DNA of 64,000 nt from positions 10,416,001 to 10,480,000 of the forward strand of contig CP075496.1 of the NCBI GenBank assembly GCA_021613535.1, given 5' to 3'. The DNA is from Adineta vaga. Lineage: Eukaryota; Rotifera. Shown piece after piece: positions 1 through 12,955 of this stretch. The notes beneath the pieces were generated by a model. That model searched no databases and had not been told where the DNA came from. It was given only the letters and a program-made list of their open reading frames with translations. The position numbers and the translations under genes are program-made. Numbering within the stretch: the stretch's first letter is position 1; every line of letters begins with the position of its first letter.

Positions 1-1958
1 AGTAATTCATTTGTATCTCAAGATAAATCTTTAAATCTTAATGATGATAATATGATAACAAAACAATTAAATTCTAAAGCAGATAATTTAGATAAATATA
101 TTCATTTAGATTTAAAAGGTGCTCCACCATTAGCTGATAAATTTTATGAAAATTTCTTTGATTTTATTGATAAAATACAAATGGGTGTTAAAGGAATTCT
201 AATTGAATATGAAGATATGTTACCATTAGAAGGTCGATTTGTTAATGTAAGTTATAAATATTGATATGAAAAATAAAACACTTGTCTTACTTCTTTTTCT
301 AGACAACTCATCGTTTACATTATACAAAATCTGATATAGAATTAATTCAAACATCAGCTCGATCACATCAACTTGAGGTTATACCTTTAATTCAAACATT
401 TGGTCATCTAGAATGGTTACTTAAATTGGAACAATTACAATTATATCGTGATGATTTAAATTCACCAATGGTTATTACACCATGTCTTAATGATACTTAT
501 ATTCTACTTGAAGGTAAAGTAAAGATTAGCGAAAGAATTATTTATATAAAACAAAACAAAATCTTATTTATTAGATCTTCTTAAACAAACGCTCGATATG
601 CATCCGTATAGTAATACAATTCATATTGGATGTGATGAAGTTATATTAACAAATTCTCATCCAAATTGTCGAGAAATTCAAATGGATATATCACAACGAT
701 ATGTGGAGTAAATATTAAAAAAAAACTTTTGAATGTACTTTTATTTTATTTTGTAGGCATGTAAAACGTGTTGCAAATATCGTTCGAAGAATTCGACCAG
801 CAATTCGAATACTTATTTGGGATGATGTTATTCGTGGTGATCAATTTCTAATGAATGAAAAGCTAGTAAGTAGAATTATTTAGTATCGATTATGAACAAA
901 AAATATGTTCTTATCAATATCACATTGTAGAAGAACTATTGTTCGCTTTATTGTTAACATTCACATTCTCCTTAGAACATATTCTATAATTCATACAGAA
1001 GTGAATGATTAATCAATATTTGAATACATACATAGCAATCTGGAAGATCACTTTTCAATTAAAAATGAATAATAATTTTATTATTGTTTTCTTCTTTAGC
1101 TCAATGAATTGAAAGGTCTCGTTCAACCAGTTGCTTGGAATTATCATCCAATATTTGACGAATCATATGTTTATTCACCTGTATGGAATATTTATTCGAA
1201 ATTATTCTCTACAACATGGGCAGCTAGCGCATTTAAAGGTGGTCTTAATCGTTATTCAATGCAAACAAATGCTACGCATCATGCTTTAAATAATCGTGCT
1301 TGGCTTCAATTTCTTGAGTCATTATCAACTGAAAAGAAGACTTCATTTTCCGCAATTATTCTAACTGGTTGGTCACGTTTTGATCATTTTATGCCTTTAT
1401 GTGACTTATTACCAACGGCTTATCAATCACTTATCAGTAGTTTATATGCTATTAATACTGGCAAAATCCTTCCTAATGATTATATCAATGATTGTGATGC
1501 TTTAATGAATTTAATTGAAAAAGATGGTCAACTATGTCAATCATTACCAGGTAAATGAATGAATTTTTAAAAGCATTCGAAATCTATAGATATTCTTGTT
1601 TTTGCTTATAGGTCTTTCAATTTGGTCAGGTATATCGAGTTTAGCATCATCTCTGGCACAAATTGATGATCGTCTGACATTTTTACATACTGTTGCACCC
1701 TCGTACAATCGTAAACATCGATTTGTACGACGTTATGAGCTTGATTCCCGTCTAAATGAATTACAAATTTTACAAACTGATCTATTAACTATGACTCAAT
1801 CATTACATAAACAATTTAGTGAACTCTATTCAATCGATATTATCGATGAATGGTTTGATCTTTACATCTCACCGACATTGGGACGAATTAATTCAACACT
1901 TTTTGAATTCTCATCAGCACGAAATCAAACATTTTGGTCAAGACGACCATTAATCTAG
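1..1958 (+). CDS. HEXD: Hexosaminidase D (GH20), 5' end off the window
   Basis: Glycoside hydrolase family 20 enzyme that removes terminal N-acetylgalactosamine/N-acetylglucosamine, nucleocytoplasmic in vertebrates. Six exons join in frame (1-246, 303-513, 575-707, 757-865, 1100-1550, 1612-1958) to give 498 codons. Diagnostic stretches are HLDLKGAPP and LIEYEDMLPLEG early, IPLIQTFGHLEW in exon 2, the catalytic Asp-Glu motif in HIGCDEV (exon 3), IWDD (exon 4) and WAASAFKGG and ILTGWSRFDH in exon 5. The frame is already open at base 1, so the true start lies upstream of the window. No signal peptide can be judged. The C-terminal part after LSIWSG is less conserved, as in the family. An AATAAA at 2146-2151 lies about 190 nt after the stop. 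No lesion is seen. Confidence 0.93.
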
Positions 1959-2145
1959 TTGAATATGAGCAACTAACTATGAACAGTTTTGTTTTAGAGT
2001 CATACGCATTTCTATTTACACTATACAAGTACATCTAATTTTTAATCCGTTTTATAATAATTTATCTAATTTTCGGTTTTTCTTCTCAAATGACTATCGC
2101 AATATTGAATGATTTCATTTTTTTTTGTTCTAAATTGATCTGAAT

Positions 2146-2151
2146 AATAAA
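2146..2151 (+). terminator. Poly(A) signal candidate for HEXD
   Basis: AATAAA about 190 nt downstream of the HEXD stop, in T-rich DNA. Match is by motif and position only. Confidence 0.35.
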
Positions 2152-5100
2152 TTTCAATCTCGTTTTTTCATTGATAGTATAATCTTATATGAAAAGGAAA
2201 TGGAAATTTTTCCATCGTATTTTAGAAATCGGAATAAGAATGGATAGATTGATTCGTTATTCAATTACTCGGACGTAATTAAATACTGATAGTCTTCACG
2301 GGAATGATAGAGATTGCTTGTCATCTAGATGAAATATGATATGTATTGATATATAAAATAACGTTTAAATATACTTATTCAACGATATTTCTTAGGGAAA
2401 ATCAAACTTGTTTTGAAATTAATCTAGAGTCAATCTTGTTTCTTCTTCTTCTTTAGAATAAATTCTTTATAAATAGAAAGATGATGCATGTTATAATTAT
2501 AACATAAGAGTAATTCGAAACTATCCCTATCGACTAACGACACTAATTAAACAGAATACTTAGTTCAATCATAATTTACGAAATAAGAAAACATGACTTA
2601 AGAAAGAAATCTGTTGTATTTTGACAAAACCATTGATTTATTCTGTTAGTGTTTATCTTTAATAGCTCATCTCGTAATCTAAATTCCTATTCTCAGCTTT
2701 TATTTATATATGCTCATCTGTAATATTTCTTTGCGAAGTATTTTCTTTCATCCTATCATTATCATTCCATTATTCTTTTCGTACTTATTGTAGTTGACAT
2801 CCATCTATTCATACAAATATTTACCACTTAGAAGACTAGTCAACATTCTTTTGAATACTTATCCAATTTCAAATCTTCGAGAATAACAAAACAATCACTG
2901 TGTTTTCAATGAAATAATAATAACAACATGAGATATTCTATATCAATTAAAATAATATCGCAAAGATTCTTTATAAGAGTACATCATTGATCTTCATTTG
3001 CATAAATTTCTCGTATTATATCACGTTTCTCTACTAGTAATTATCTTAATGATAACATATATGGTTAAGTATAGCTTTTAAACATTCGAATAGATTAATA
3101 ATTGAATAGAAGATTCATCTTTTTGCTTTGATTATTTATTCAACTAATGAAGAAATTTCTTTATAGCGAAAAGATATTTGTGATCATTGCTTTATTTCTC
3201 TAGAAAATATTCAATCCGAATAAAGATCAATATTGAACATGGAAGTTTCATTTGAGAAGTAATTGAGCACGATTTTAATCTAGAAATATGCAAAAATAGA
3301 AAGCCTTAGGCACAATCATACGCTGCTGATGGAAGAATTTGTTATAGATTACTAAGAATTAGTGACTATGCAAATGAATTCATTGATTTTCTGTTTTATC
3401 GCTGATAGAAATCTATATTTCTTTTCTTTTTGTTGGTTGAGTTATCGTTCTAGGACTCCAACTTCCGATCAACTTATTCGCTGTTTATTCAAGCATAGAA
3501 GAAATTCGATTATAAAATCTGCCTTATATTCTTGTATAGTTCTTGTTAGAAAATCTATAGAGCATATAGATGTGTTAATGAAGTGTAAACAAGACTAACA
3601 CTTGAACTATATAACGGAAAAAGAAAACAACAACATTATGTCAAATAAAAAACTCTATTTCAATGATTCATTTGATATATTAGAAAGAAATTAATTCGAA
3701 GATAAAATCTTCTGTCTATTGAATAACCTTGAATCTATATATTCTTTCTGAGATAATCAAAAGTATGAATGCATGACGATCTATCATCATAAAAATTTCT
3801 GATGACTAAGTAAACTGAATCGAACTAATTTTTGTCAGAATATATTTTATTGGTCATAGATATGAGCTGAAGCAAATGAAAGGCAACTGTCAAAATAATA
3901 AGTAACTTCCTTATCGAAGTCTCTTTTTCTTCTTCTTCTTCTTCTTCATCTCTCTCGAGTTTTTTCTTGATAGTCATCCTATTGCTATTCAGTTGCTCGC
4001 GACACATACCGAGTTCTTTTGTTTCAGATATGAAATAATGATGAACAAGAGAGAGAGACCAGGAAACATTATAATAAATAAGATTTCGCTTTTAGCCTAT
4101 CACCTTTTTCATGAACTGCGTGAAAGATAAAGCTAGCATCGGTTGATTAGTTTTTATTTTGTTTCGTGAGCAGATGAAAATGAGCACCTGCAATAAAAGA
4201 AAGAAATTTCGACATATATTAAAATAATGATGACAGTAAATCAAGTTTTCTGAATCTGAGTGACTTATTAATATGTCAATCTTAGTTAATCTATAAAACA
4301 AATGATGGAAAAATGAGATACAAAATTATCCGATATTTTCCATATTGTCTTGTCATATTCAATAAAACAACTTTTTGAGAAACAAAAACACAGAATTCTT
4401 CTTCCGTTTTCTTGTTTAAGAGATTGTGCACACAATCTTTTTTTTTCTCGTCAACCATTGAATTGTCCTAGTCCTATCTTAATGTGTCGAAATGACTCGC
4501 ACACGTCATATTCTATCAAAGACAGCATTACTTCAAACAACATCGTTGATGAAAATCGCTTCTATAGAATAGTCAAAATTCAATTAGACAAAACATACGC
4601 GAACGAACGAACGAGCCAAGTAAGTGAGCGAACGAGAATAGTATATGCGTAAGTATAACGACATAAGTTTGTCTTTTATTGCACGTTATATCTACATAGA
4701 TTTGCTCGTAGTGTCAATATTTTTCTTGCATCGATGATCATTAGTATAACAATACAGTCAAGTTCATTCGGTATTATCATTACTCTATATCGTTTGCTTC
4801 TCTCTCGCTTTATTATGTTAAATATAGTCGTATTTTCTTTCGATATCATTGAATGTTTGTTTCTATTTATAAAAAATAAATGAGCAGTGTTTATTTTATA
4901 ATCCATATGATATTCGATCATAATCATATTTTGAAGTTTTCTTTTCGTGTGAGAAATTATTTCTATCCTTATTATCTTCAATTGAAATGCGACTGATTTG
5001 CATTTATTTAATAGAATAAAAATAAACTTATTTTAATCTCTAATTCTCACGAAAGAATTTTCCTCTTTCTTTCCTTCAAGGTCGATAGGAGAAGAAAAGA

Positions 5101-5949
5101 ATGACAGAAATGATATGTATATGCCAGGATATGATTATTTCCTCTATCCTTAAGTAATAGTCTTGTTTTTAGTTCGAACTTTGTTTTTCTTTGTGCTCGG
5201 ATCGATCGGAACATAAATGTGTTAGAATATGATTTTGCCGAACAATCATTCATAAAATTTCTATGCATATTTTAAATACTATTAACGATTAATCTACTAG
5301 GGGTTATCATTAAGAACATATCTAATCAAAAATGACTTCTTTTCCCTTTCAATTTATTGTCTGATTAATACGAGTTTCCTTTCTTTTTTTTTCTCTTCTT
5401 CTTTCTTTAATATATGCTCGTTCATTCATACATTTTCAACACATGTCATGTTGTTTAATGCTCTTAATATTCATCTACTCCTCCTTTTCTTCAAATCTCG
5501 TTTATTTGTGCATACTAGTAGTTCCATTAATCAAAATCTTTCGTTGTTGTCGTCATCGTCGTTGTCGTCTTTATTTATTAGAAGAGACTCTTACTCATTC
5601 TTTTTAGTGGTTATTATCAAAGAAGAAAAGAAGAAAAAAGAAAAAAAGATAAATGATAAATGCTAGACTATCGTCCATCGTATATGAATGCACCTAATTA
5701 ACAAGTAGAAGATAAAAAAAACCGAAAGCTAACTTAGAAGAGGAAGAAGAAGACTTTGTCTGCCTATAAACTATAGAATGCAGCATCATTGAATTAGTAG
5801 TTTTCTTTTCTTATACTGAACTTTAATGGGTGCTTGCCAACGATGAGAAACGACATTGTCGCTGTCATTTTTTTTACAAATATTAGCTGTGTAACAAATA
5901 AAGATGCTTCCCTCATTTCCTCTTAGGTCTTTTTTACTCGCTTTCCTAT

Positions 5950-5951
<2 letters not shown>

Positions 5952-5980
<29 letters not shown>

Positions 5981-5992
5981 TTCTCTTTCTCT
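5952..5992. repeat. CT/CTTT microsatellite
   Basis: An uninterrupted run of CT dinucleotides passes into CTTTCT units over about 40 nt. Simple repeat, no further role visible. Confidence 0.9.
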
Positions 5993-6415
5993 ATAAATAT
6001 ATATTATAGATGTGATTGGGTTCGAATGTAGGAGAATATACTGAGTGAAGAAAGCCAAGAGAAAGTTAAACATAGAAATAAAAGACAAGCTGAATGGTTT
6101 TGAATTGAAAACTTCTAATAAAATTAATCATTTTGATTTTCTTCTATAGGCTTTTACATCAGTACTATTATAACATTGATCGATATTGTTGATCTGTTTA
6201 TTATAAATGTAAAGTCGCAGTTGCCATTGTCGCCAAGACTACTGCCGCCTTTGGTTTCCGACGTCACCAATCATTGCTGTCATTATCCCGATGCCGCCGT
6301 CTTTGCTAGATCCATTAATTTGTTCATCGATTATTCGACGACGATTATGTTTGATTATGTTCATCAACGGTCATTGTCGACCAGTTCATTATCAACATTA
6401 TCCATTCATCTTATC

Positions 6416-9400
6416 ATGTTTTTAAATTTATTTTCTTTTTGTCTTCATGGTATTGATAGTCAATTTGTTGATAAGCCATCTTTAAAAACAATCTTTCAAT
6501 TACGAAATGTACAAATTCAAAATCTTCAACAGAAGAAATTACTTCGAATTATTTATTTTCGTGAATTAAATCGACACATCAATGAAAGTTTCCTAACGGC
6601 TGATGTACGAAATTTAACTAGAACATATGGAATTGATTTGAAATTGCATATATTTAATCAATCCAAATCATTGGTAGCGACAAAATTATGTTCATTGATA
6701 TCACAAGAACAACGTGATACAATTCTTGTTGCTGATTTATATACAAAAGAAATTGATTTTTTATCTCGTTCGTTGAGAATACCAACTATTGCTCTTCTGA
6801 ATCGTTATCAAATTGTTCAAGGAAAATTAGTATGTTTTCTCAGTCGAAAAGAAGTTTTTCTTTCATCTAAATTTATTTTAGCATAATCCATATCTGTTTA
6901 AACTAATGCCAGATGTTGTAGAAGAAGCAAAAGCAATGATAGATGTTATGGAAAATCGTTCAGTTTATACTCGAATTGGTAAAAAAAAAACTCTTTAAAA
7001 GTTTTGTTTTTTCAGTCAGAATATCAAATGCTCTGCTTTACTTTTTCTTAGCTTTAATTTATGATACATCACTTGATATGGTCGAATATCGTCTATCATA
7101 TCTTCGTCTTACTAAACAATATATTATTTATCAAGCACATTTACCACGTATATCATTATCTCATGAACTACGTCGAACAGCACGTGTAATTATTTATGAT
7201 TTAACACAAATTGATACTGATCTTATTCTATGTATAATGTCATCCGAACGACAATTACAATTTCTTCGTTTAATTAAAGAGTATGGTTCTGCATGACTGT
7301 GCAATTGTTATTAAATCGAACGAGTTGGTGGTTTGCTTCACGAATGACAGAACCATATGGATTTTTTTATTTACCAAAAATTCATACAGCAATTGCAGAT
7401 CGTTCACGAACATTATCTCATTTTCCAACTGCAAGTATGAAAATTGTAATTAATGCGATTATTAAAACTTATATTCGTGTAACAAATATTCCTCATATGT
7501 CTTCGTTATTTATCGGTCCACCAACCTGTGATAATCTTTTGGATGGATCTCGATTAAAAAAGACACAGATATTTATTAAGTAAGTAGAGAAATCGATCGG
7601 AAAACGATGAGTAAATTAATGGAAAAAAATCTCTTTTGACAAGATTCGAAATTGTCTATTTTATACTCATAAGCAAATATACCCTTAGGTTATAAACTAA
7701 TATAATTTCAAGTCCAGAATAAAGTGTATCTCTATTAATAAAGATAGAAGAGTTCATCTTCTTTGAGTTTCTATTAGAACTGTCAGTTTGACATTGTCGA
7801 TGCACTTAAAGGTAGAAAGAGTGTAAGCAAAGGCTGTTTTTATTTTTAATTAATCTAAAGTATCGGTGATGTTTAAAAGTCTATTAAATTGTATTTAAAA
7901 GATTCTTTACCAATTATACGGAATGGAATTGTGAATTTTACTTTGGATCTGGTGTAGATCCACTATTATTTGAATCCAAAACATTAAGTTGGCGTGTTCC
8001 AACAATATTTATGGTATCAATTTATTTTTCAAAATTTTTAATATAATATCACATTCTTCTCATGTTTCAGGCACATACAGAACATTCATGTTTAGGTTTA
8101 ATAACACGTACGTTTTTTCAAAGAACGAATAATGCTGATTATTTCTTCCGTTCTTGCCGACCAATAACACATCCAACACGAAAAGGTTCATCTTCACAAG
8201 AAAATACAACGCTACGTCCATCATCGAATGCACTTGTCGATATTACAGCTTTCCATGCGACATCTGCAAGATTATGGGATGATTTAAGAACAGAATGTCG
8301 TTTTATATCTATGGAGAAATTGTTAGATACATTTTTTATAATTGGCGTTGTTGAACCACCTTACATATTTATATCTGATGCACAAATTTCATCCGATTTT
8401 CATTGTAATTATGGTTTACCATGTTATCGAATTGATCCTCCATTGATCAATCAAACGATCGATGCATTTTTCTTTCATTCAAATAATCATTCATTACCAC
8501 ATTGTTGTTATGGAATATCGATTAATCTTTTTATACGTATGAAAGATTCCAATTTAATATCAGATTTAAAAACAACGAAACTATTTGTTTTTGCCGATAA
8601 ACCTAATAAATGGTTAGCATTAGTTCAAACATTACACAATCGTCGAGTAGATTTATCTATATCAGCTATACCATATGAATCATTTCTAGCACGTTCATTA
8701 GAATTAAGTCCATCATTCTATCATTCGTCGTATGTTATTTTAACTGCACCAGCTATACAACGACCCGCTTTAGGAGCTTTTTTACAACCATTTTCGTGGT
8801 CAACATGGTGTATGATATTTCTAATACTTAATGCAACAGCTTTATTTGAAACATTTTTCGAATGGCATAGTCCATATGGGTAAGGGAAACAAACTATAAG
8901 AAGATGTAGAAATAAGAATATTTCTTGGTTTTTAATTTCTAGTTTGACACCGAGAGGACGTCGTCGACATAAAGTATTTAGTTTAGCATCTGCATTAACA
9001 TTAAGTTGGTCCATTGTATTTTCACATACGTTCAAAACAAAATCACCGAAATGTTGGTCAAATCGATTCTTAGGAAATGTATATTTCAAAGATTTGACGA
9101 ATATGTTTTGTATATATATATGTGTGTGTATAGGTCTGGGGTGGTTTTGGTATTGTTTTTATTGCTATCTATACGGCTAAATTGGCTTCTTTTATGGTTG
9201 AAATCGATGAAGGACACACAGAAACACATATCCATGGTGTGGTTGTAAGTAGTATTGCATAAAACTATGATTAGATTGAAATCCTTGAGAGATACCTAAA
9301 ATGAAGTTGAAATCAGAATTTAATCAAAATTGTATGAAAAGTTCAATGATTAAATTCTATTTCTTACAATTTCATTATCGAAACTAACCTATTTGAAATA

Positions 9401-10674
9401 ATACATAATCTTTGTCACTACTCATTTCATGCACCATAAGTTAACAAGTGTTGTGTGAATCAAAAACAAATCTTATTATTCTTTATAGGAAGGATGTAGT
9501 AAGACGCCAAAATGCCTTGTTGGTGTTGTTGCTAATACAAGTGACGAAGAATACATGCGAAAATTCTTTGCCAATACACTGTATAATTATGTAACCTATG
9601 TACCATCCTATGCCCAAGGTATTGAATCATTAAGAAATCGTTCTATTACATATTTATTCATGGATCATTCGATGGCACGATACTATTTAACTCGTGAAGT
9701 TTTCAAAGCTATTCGTATAAGTGGTGATGATTTTGGTACATTTGGTTTATCATTAGGTTTTTCGAGATCTGATATAGAATTTAAAAATAATATTACAAAT
9801 ATTTTAATCTCTTATGTTGATAAAGGTTAGAATAAAAACAAATTCTATTTCTTAACATTGATTTATATTATTGTATGAATTGTTTTTAATAGGTATTATT
9901 CAACGTTTACATGATGATTGGTATTTTTATGAAAATTGTGAAACGAAACGATTGGCCGAAGTAACATTATTAATTGATATTGTTATCAAACTATCTTTTT
10001 CTTTTCTTTTTTTCTAGAATCGAATCTTAACAGTTGAACGATTAATGGGCGTATTTATTCTATTAGGTGCCGGAATATTCATTGGATTAATCATTCTTAT
10101 AATAGAATGGATAGCATTCAAATACGGTGTACCATATTGGCGAAAACGACAGCCATTTGGTGCAATGTTTCTTTCACAAGTAAAGAACAATTATTTGAAC
10201 AAAGCAAACAGATTTCTATCTTATTTTGTTTTTCTCTAGCGTTTATATGCTGCTGTAAATGCAACAGAGGAGATATATAATGAAGCATATAGTACATCAA
10301 AAACTCCTTCATTTCGATATATTGGAGAACGGTAGGTTTGGATGAATCCCGCATTGGACATTTCATCTTTCTTTTTCCTATCTAGTCTTCACAATCATGC
10401 TACGCGATGTGACAGTCTTGATTTACGTGTTGTTGATGTTCCTAAATTATTATGTACAAGTTATCAACTAAAAGAACAAATAAATAAATTTACAGAACAA
10501 CAACAGCAACAACAACAAGATTCACCATTATTGCTTCCAAATGGTGATATACGTTATTCATCAAACGTAAACGAAGATGACGACAAACAAGAATTCATTC
10601 GAACACGTATTAATGAACTTGAACAAGAATTAAATGAATTAAAAGCACAATTAATGAAATTTGATAATGATTAA
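6416..10674 (+). CDS. NMDA-type ionotropic glutamate receptor, GluN3-like
   Basis: Ligand-gated cation channel subunit of the plasma membrane. Twelve exons: 6416-6829, 6882-6978, 7052-7579, 7902-8013, 8071-8879, 8943-9078, 9134-9244, 9489-9835, 9893-9960, 10018-10179, 10240-10331, 10386-10674. I chose ATG 6416 because MFLNLFSFCLHG makes a signal peptide; an in-frame ATG at 6347 is possible. Order: divergent N-terminal domain, S1 lobe (CCYGISINLF), M1 (WCMIFLILNATALF), the GLTPRGRRR linker, pore loop with KTKSPKCWSNRF, M3, S2 lobe, M4 (LLGAGIFIGLIILIIEW) and a Gln-rich cytoplasmic tail with a short coiled coil. GLTPRGR and SPKCW are GluN3 hallmarks, while SALTLSW and VWGGF recall GluN1. M3 reads IYTAKLASF in place of SYTANLAAF. 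One base appears to be missing near 7289, where a stop interrupts the N-terminal domain and reading resumes one frame back. Intron 7580-7901 is the least certain. Confidence 0.85.
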
Positions 10675-11479
10675 AGTTCTCATTTTTTTTTTGTTTTCTT
10701 GTCTTTTATATATGGGTGCTATTTGTGTGTGCATTGACGCAGTATATGTACCTGTGTAGATTATTGTTTTTAGTTCCTTTTTCTTTGATCACCTCGTCAT
10801 CCATACACAGTTATATTTCTAATTGATTAGAGAAGTTTTATTTGCCCATCCAGAGACTTCTTCTTCTTTCTTTTTTGTTGAAGAATAGAATAAACATTAT
10901 TTTCTGCCAGTTGAAATCTCGAACAGAAGTGTTTGTATACATATGCTTTCTTCATCGAGAAATAACAATTCACTCGACTGAACTGTAAATTATGCAAATA
11001 ATGGAATGACATTGTTCGGCACAGAAAAAAATCATTCATTTAGTTTCTCGGAAGAGATAAACATAATTTTAAATAAATGCAAAATTAAATACATAGTTGA
11101 ACCGCTCGATGAAATCTTCAAAAAACAATTCTAGGTGGAATCTATTCAAGAACGTTCATTCATTCATTTGTTCTTTCGTCTGAAAACAATTCCAAAAGGT
11201 AAATAAATATTATTTTCAATCGACATGTACATCAAAATATCTTCACAATGACACGATGAGAACAACAGAAAAAGTGAGATTTTTACCGTTTGATTTCTTT
11301 TTATTCTTCTTCTTCTTCTTCTTCTATGCATACTTCGTAACTCAAGGCAACTTGCAACAACATCAACAAGTAAAAAACGGTCGAGAGAAGAAAAGAAAAG
11401 TCTTTTTTTGATTATTATTCTCGTTATTTCTTCATTTAGTCACAAGTTACTTGAAACAATCAATAGCAAAAGAACTTTC
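10675..11479. other. Intergenic, about 0.8 kb
   Basis: 3' flank of the glutamate receptor and 5' flank of the small gene that follows. TTC and CTT runs near 11304-11326. No gene recognised. Confidence 0.5.
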
Positions 11480-11927
11480 ATGAGTTTACAAGCACAGTTC
11501 TACGAAGCACTACGTCGACAACATGTTGTCGATCAACGACAATCAGTTGGTGTTTCAAGACAAGTTCAACAATCGAAATATCAATCACGATATATTCCTG
11601 TTGGTGTACTTCGAGAAGATGATATGTATTTACCATGGTCATTTAATCCATTACGTCGAACAAAATTAGCTCATAGTGAAGAAAATTTCTTTCAAAAAGA
11701 TCAAGAATATCGACCGTAATTTATAAAAACATAAATAAAATCCATTGTTTTTGTAATTTTATATGTTAATTTCCTTGTAGACCTCCAGTACCATCAAAAG
11801 AACGATATGTTCATTATGGAAAACTTCAACATCGTTTTACTGTAAGGATTTTTCTTGTTTATATATCCAGATTGAATCATTCATGTTTTCTTTTATTTAG
11901 GCAACTGATTATATTCAACAACGATAA
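11480..11927 (+). CDS. Conserved-looking 107-residue protein, family not recognised
   Basis: Three exons (11480-11715, 11781-11841, 11901-11927) join in phase to exactly 108 codons including the stop. The first in-frame ATG (MSLQAQFYEALRR) is used. The product is basic and rich in Tyr, Arg, Gln and Pro, with the core RYIPVGVLREDDMYLPWSF followed by NPLRRTK. There is no signal peptide, membrane segment or obvious repeat. Consistent phases, low codon degeneracy noise and an AATAAA at 11997-12002 argue for a real gene. The size and Tyr/Pro/Arg-rich make-up recall small microtubule inner proteins of cilia, but that is only an impression and no function is assigned. Confidence 0.7.
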
Positions 11928-12955
11928 AACAGACAAAATATACGATAGTTATTCTCTTACAAGTTGAATATATATATACTTTTGAAATTATATCGAAATA
12001 AAAGCCAAATATGATCAAATCATTTCCTAAATCAATACTTTCTTTTAAACATATCAATCTTATCACAATATTTATAGCCATAATTTTCGGTAACACTCAT
12101 AACGTGTCACTGATTAGAAAGAGAATACAATAATAGAAAATTTGACGTGTTAAGGAACTCTTGACTCTGTAATGTAAAACTCTCCATCAAAAGAACTCTT
12201 CTAGACATTCAATATTACTTTCTTCCTATGAATCATACGTCAAATAGTGAAAGTAGTTTCGACAGAATAATAACAATTAACTGTATCCTATTTTCTCGTC
12301 TAGAATTTCTCCATCCTAAAGAATAGCTAAACACATATTTACTGTACTAATCATACTCAAGGTAAAACATTTCCTTCATAAATATCTAGCTAATTATTTC
12401 TATACTTATCAATAATTTCTCATCATGTTAAACATAATCTCTTGTCACATCAGCTAACATAAGAAAAAAAACAACGAATATATTATTTTGTCAGACTTTT
12501 TGCTATCCATGACATTGTCATATACCCTATCAGCCATACTTTTTCAACATAAACACACGTCTTATCCATTAAATAGATATCCGTTCGGAACATATCCCAT
12601 GCCTAGCATATCATCACATTCCTATCTACCAATCCGATACGTTTTCTGTCATCAATCAAACGAACTAAAACATTTGAGAATGTGTTTATCCTTCCAACAA
12701 CAACAATAACAAAATCGACCTAACATAGCTTTCCATGTTTTGTTTTCAATAATTATCGTTTTTATTATAAAAATAGAAAACACACACACACACACGCAAA
12801 TACATCCATGCCTATCTCTATTCGTAATAAAGGGACGAAAAAAGATGAACATCACCTTAATTTATTTTCTTTGTTTTTATACAATTTTGGAATGAATAGA
12901 TACATATTTATATATATATATATTATGATAAGGAAAACTTTCCTTTTTTTCCTTT
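11928..12955. other. Intergenic between convergent genes, about 1 kb
   Basis: Shared 3' flank of the + strand small gene and the - strand Frizzled gene. Contains CA dinucleotides at 12780-12796 and a TA tract around 12910-12923. No gene seen. Confidence 0.5.
11997..12002 (+). terminator. Poly(A) signal for the 11480 gene
   Basis: AATAAA 70 nt after the TAA stop at 11925-11927, on the same strand. Confidence 0.55.

Larger units (their letters stand above)
1959..6415. other. Intergenic, about 4.4 kb
   Basis: AT-rich DNA with short chance reading frames only; none shows family similarity, splice-consistent extension or protein-like composition. It holds a CTT run near 3925-3950 and a CT microsatellite at 5952-5992. 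The distal part presumably holds the promoter and 5' leader of the glutamate receptor gene, but I cannot point to a specific element. Confidence 0.6.

Noticed and set aside
3362-3598. 78-codon frame in the first large intergenic region
   Set aside because: Begins with a non-ATG codon, has no recognisable domain and no splice-consistent neighbours; composition is that of AT-rich chance frames.
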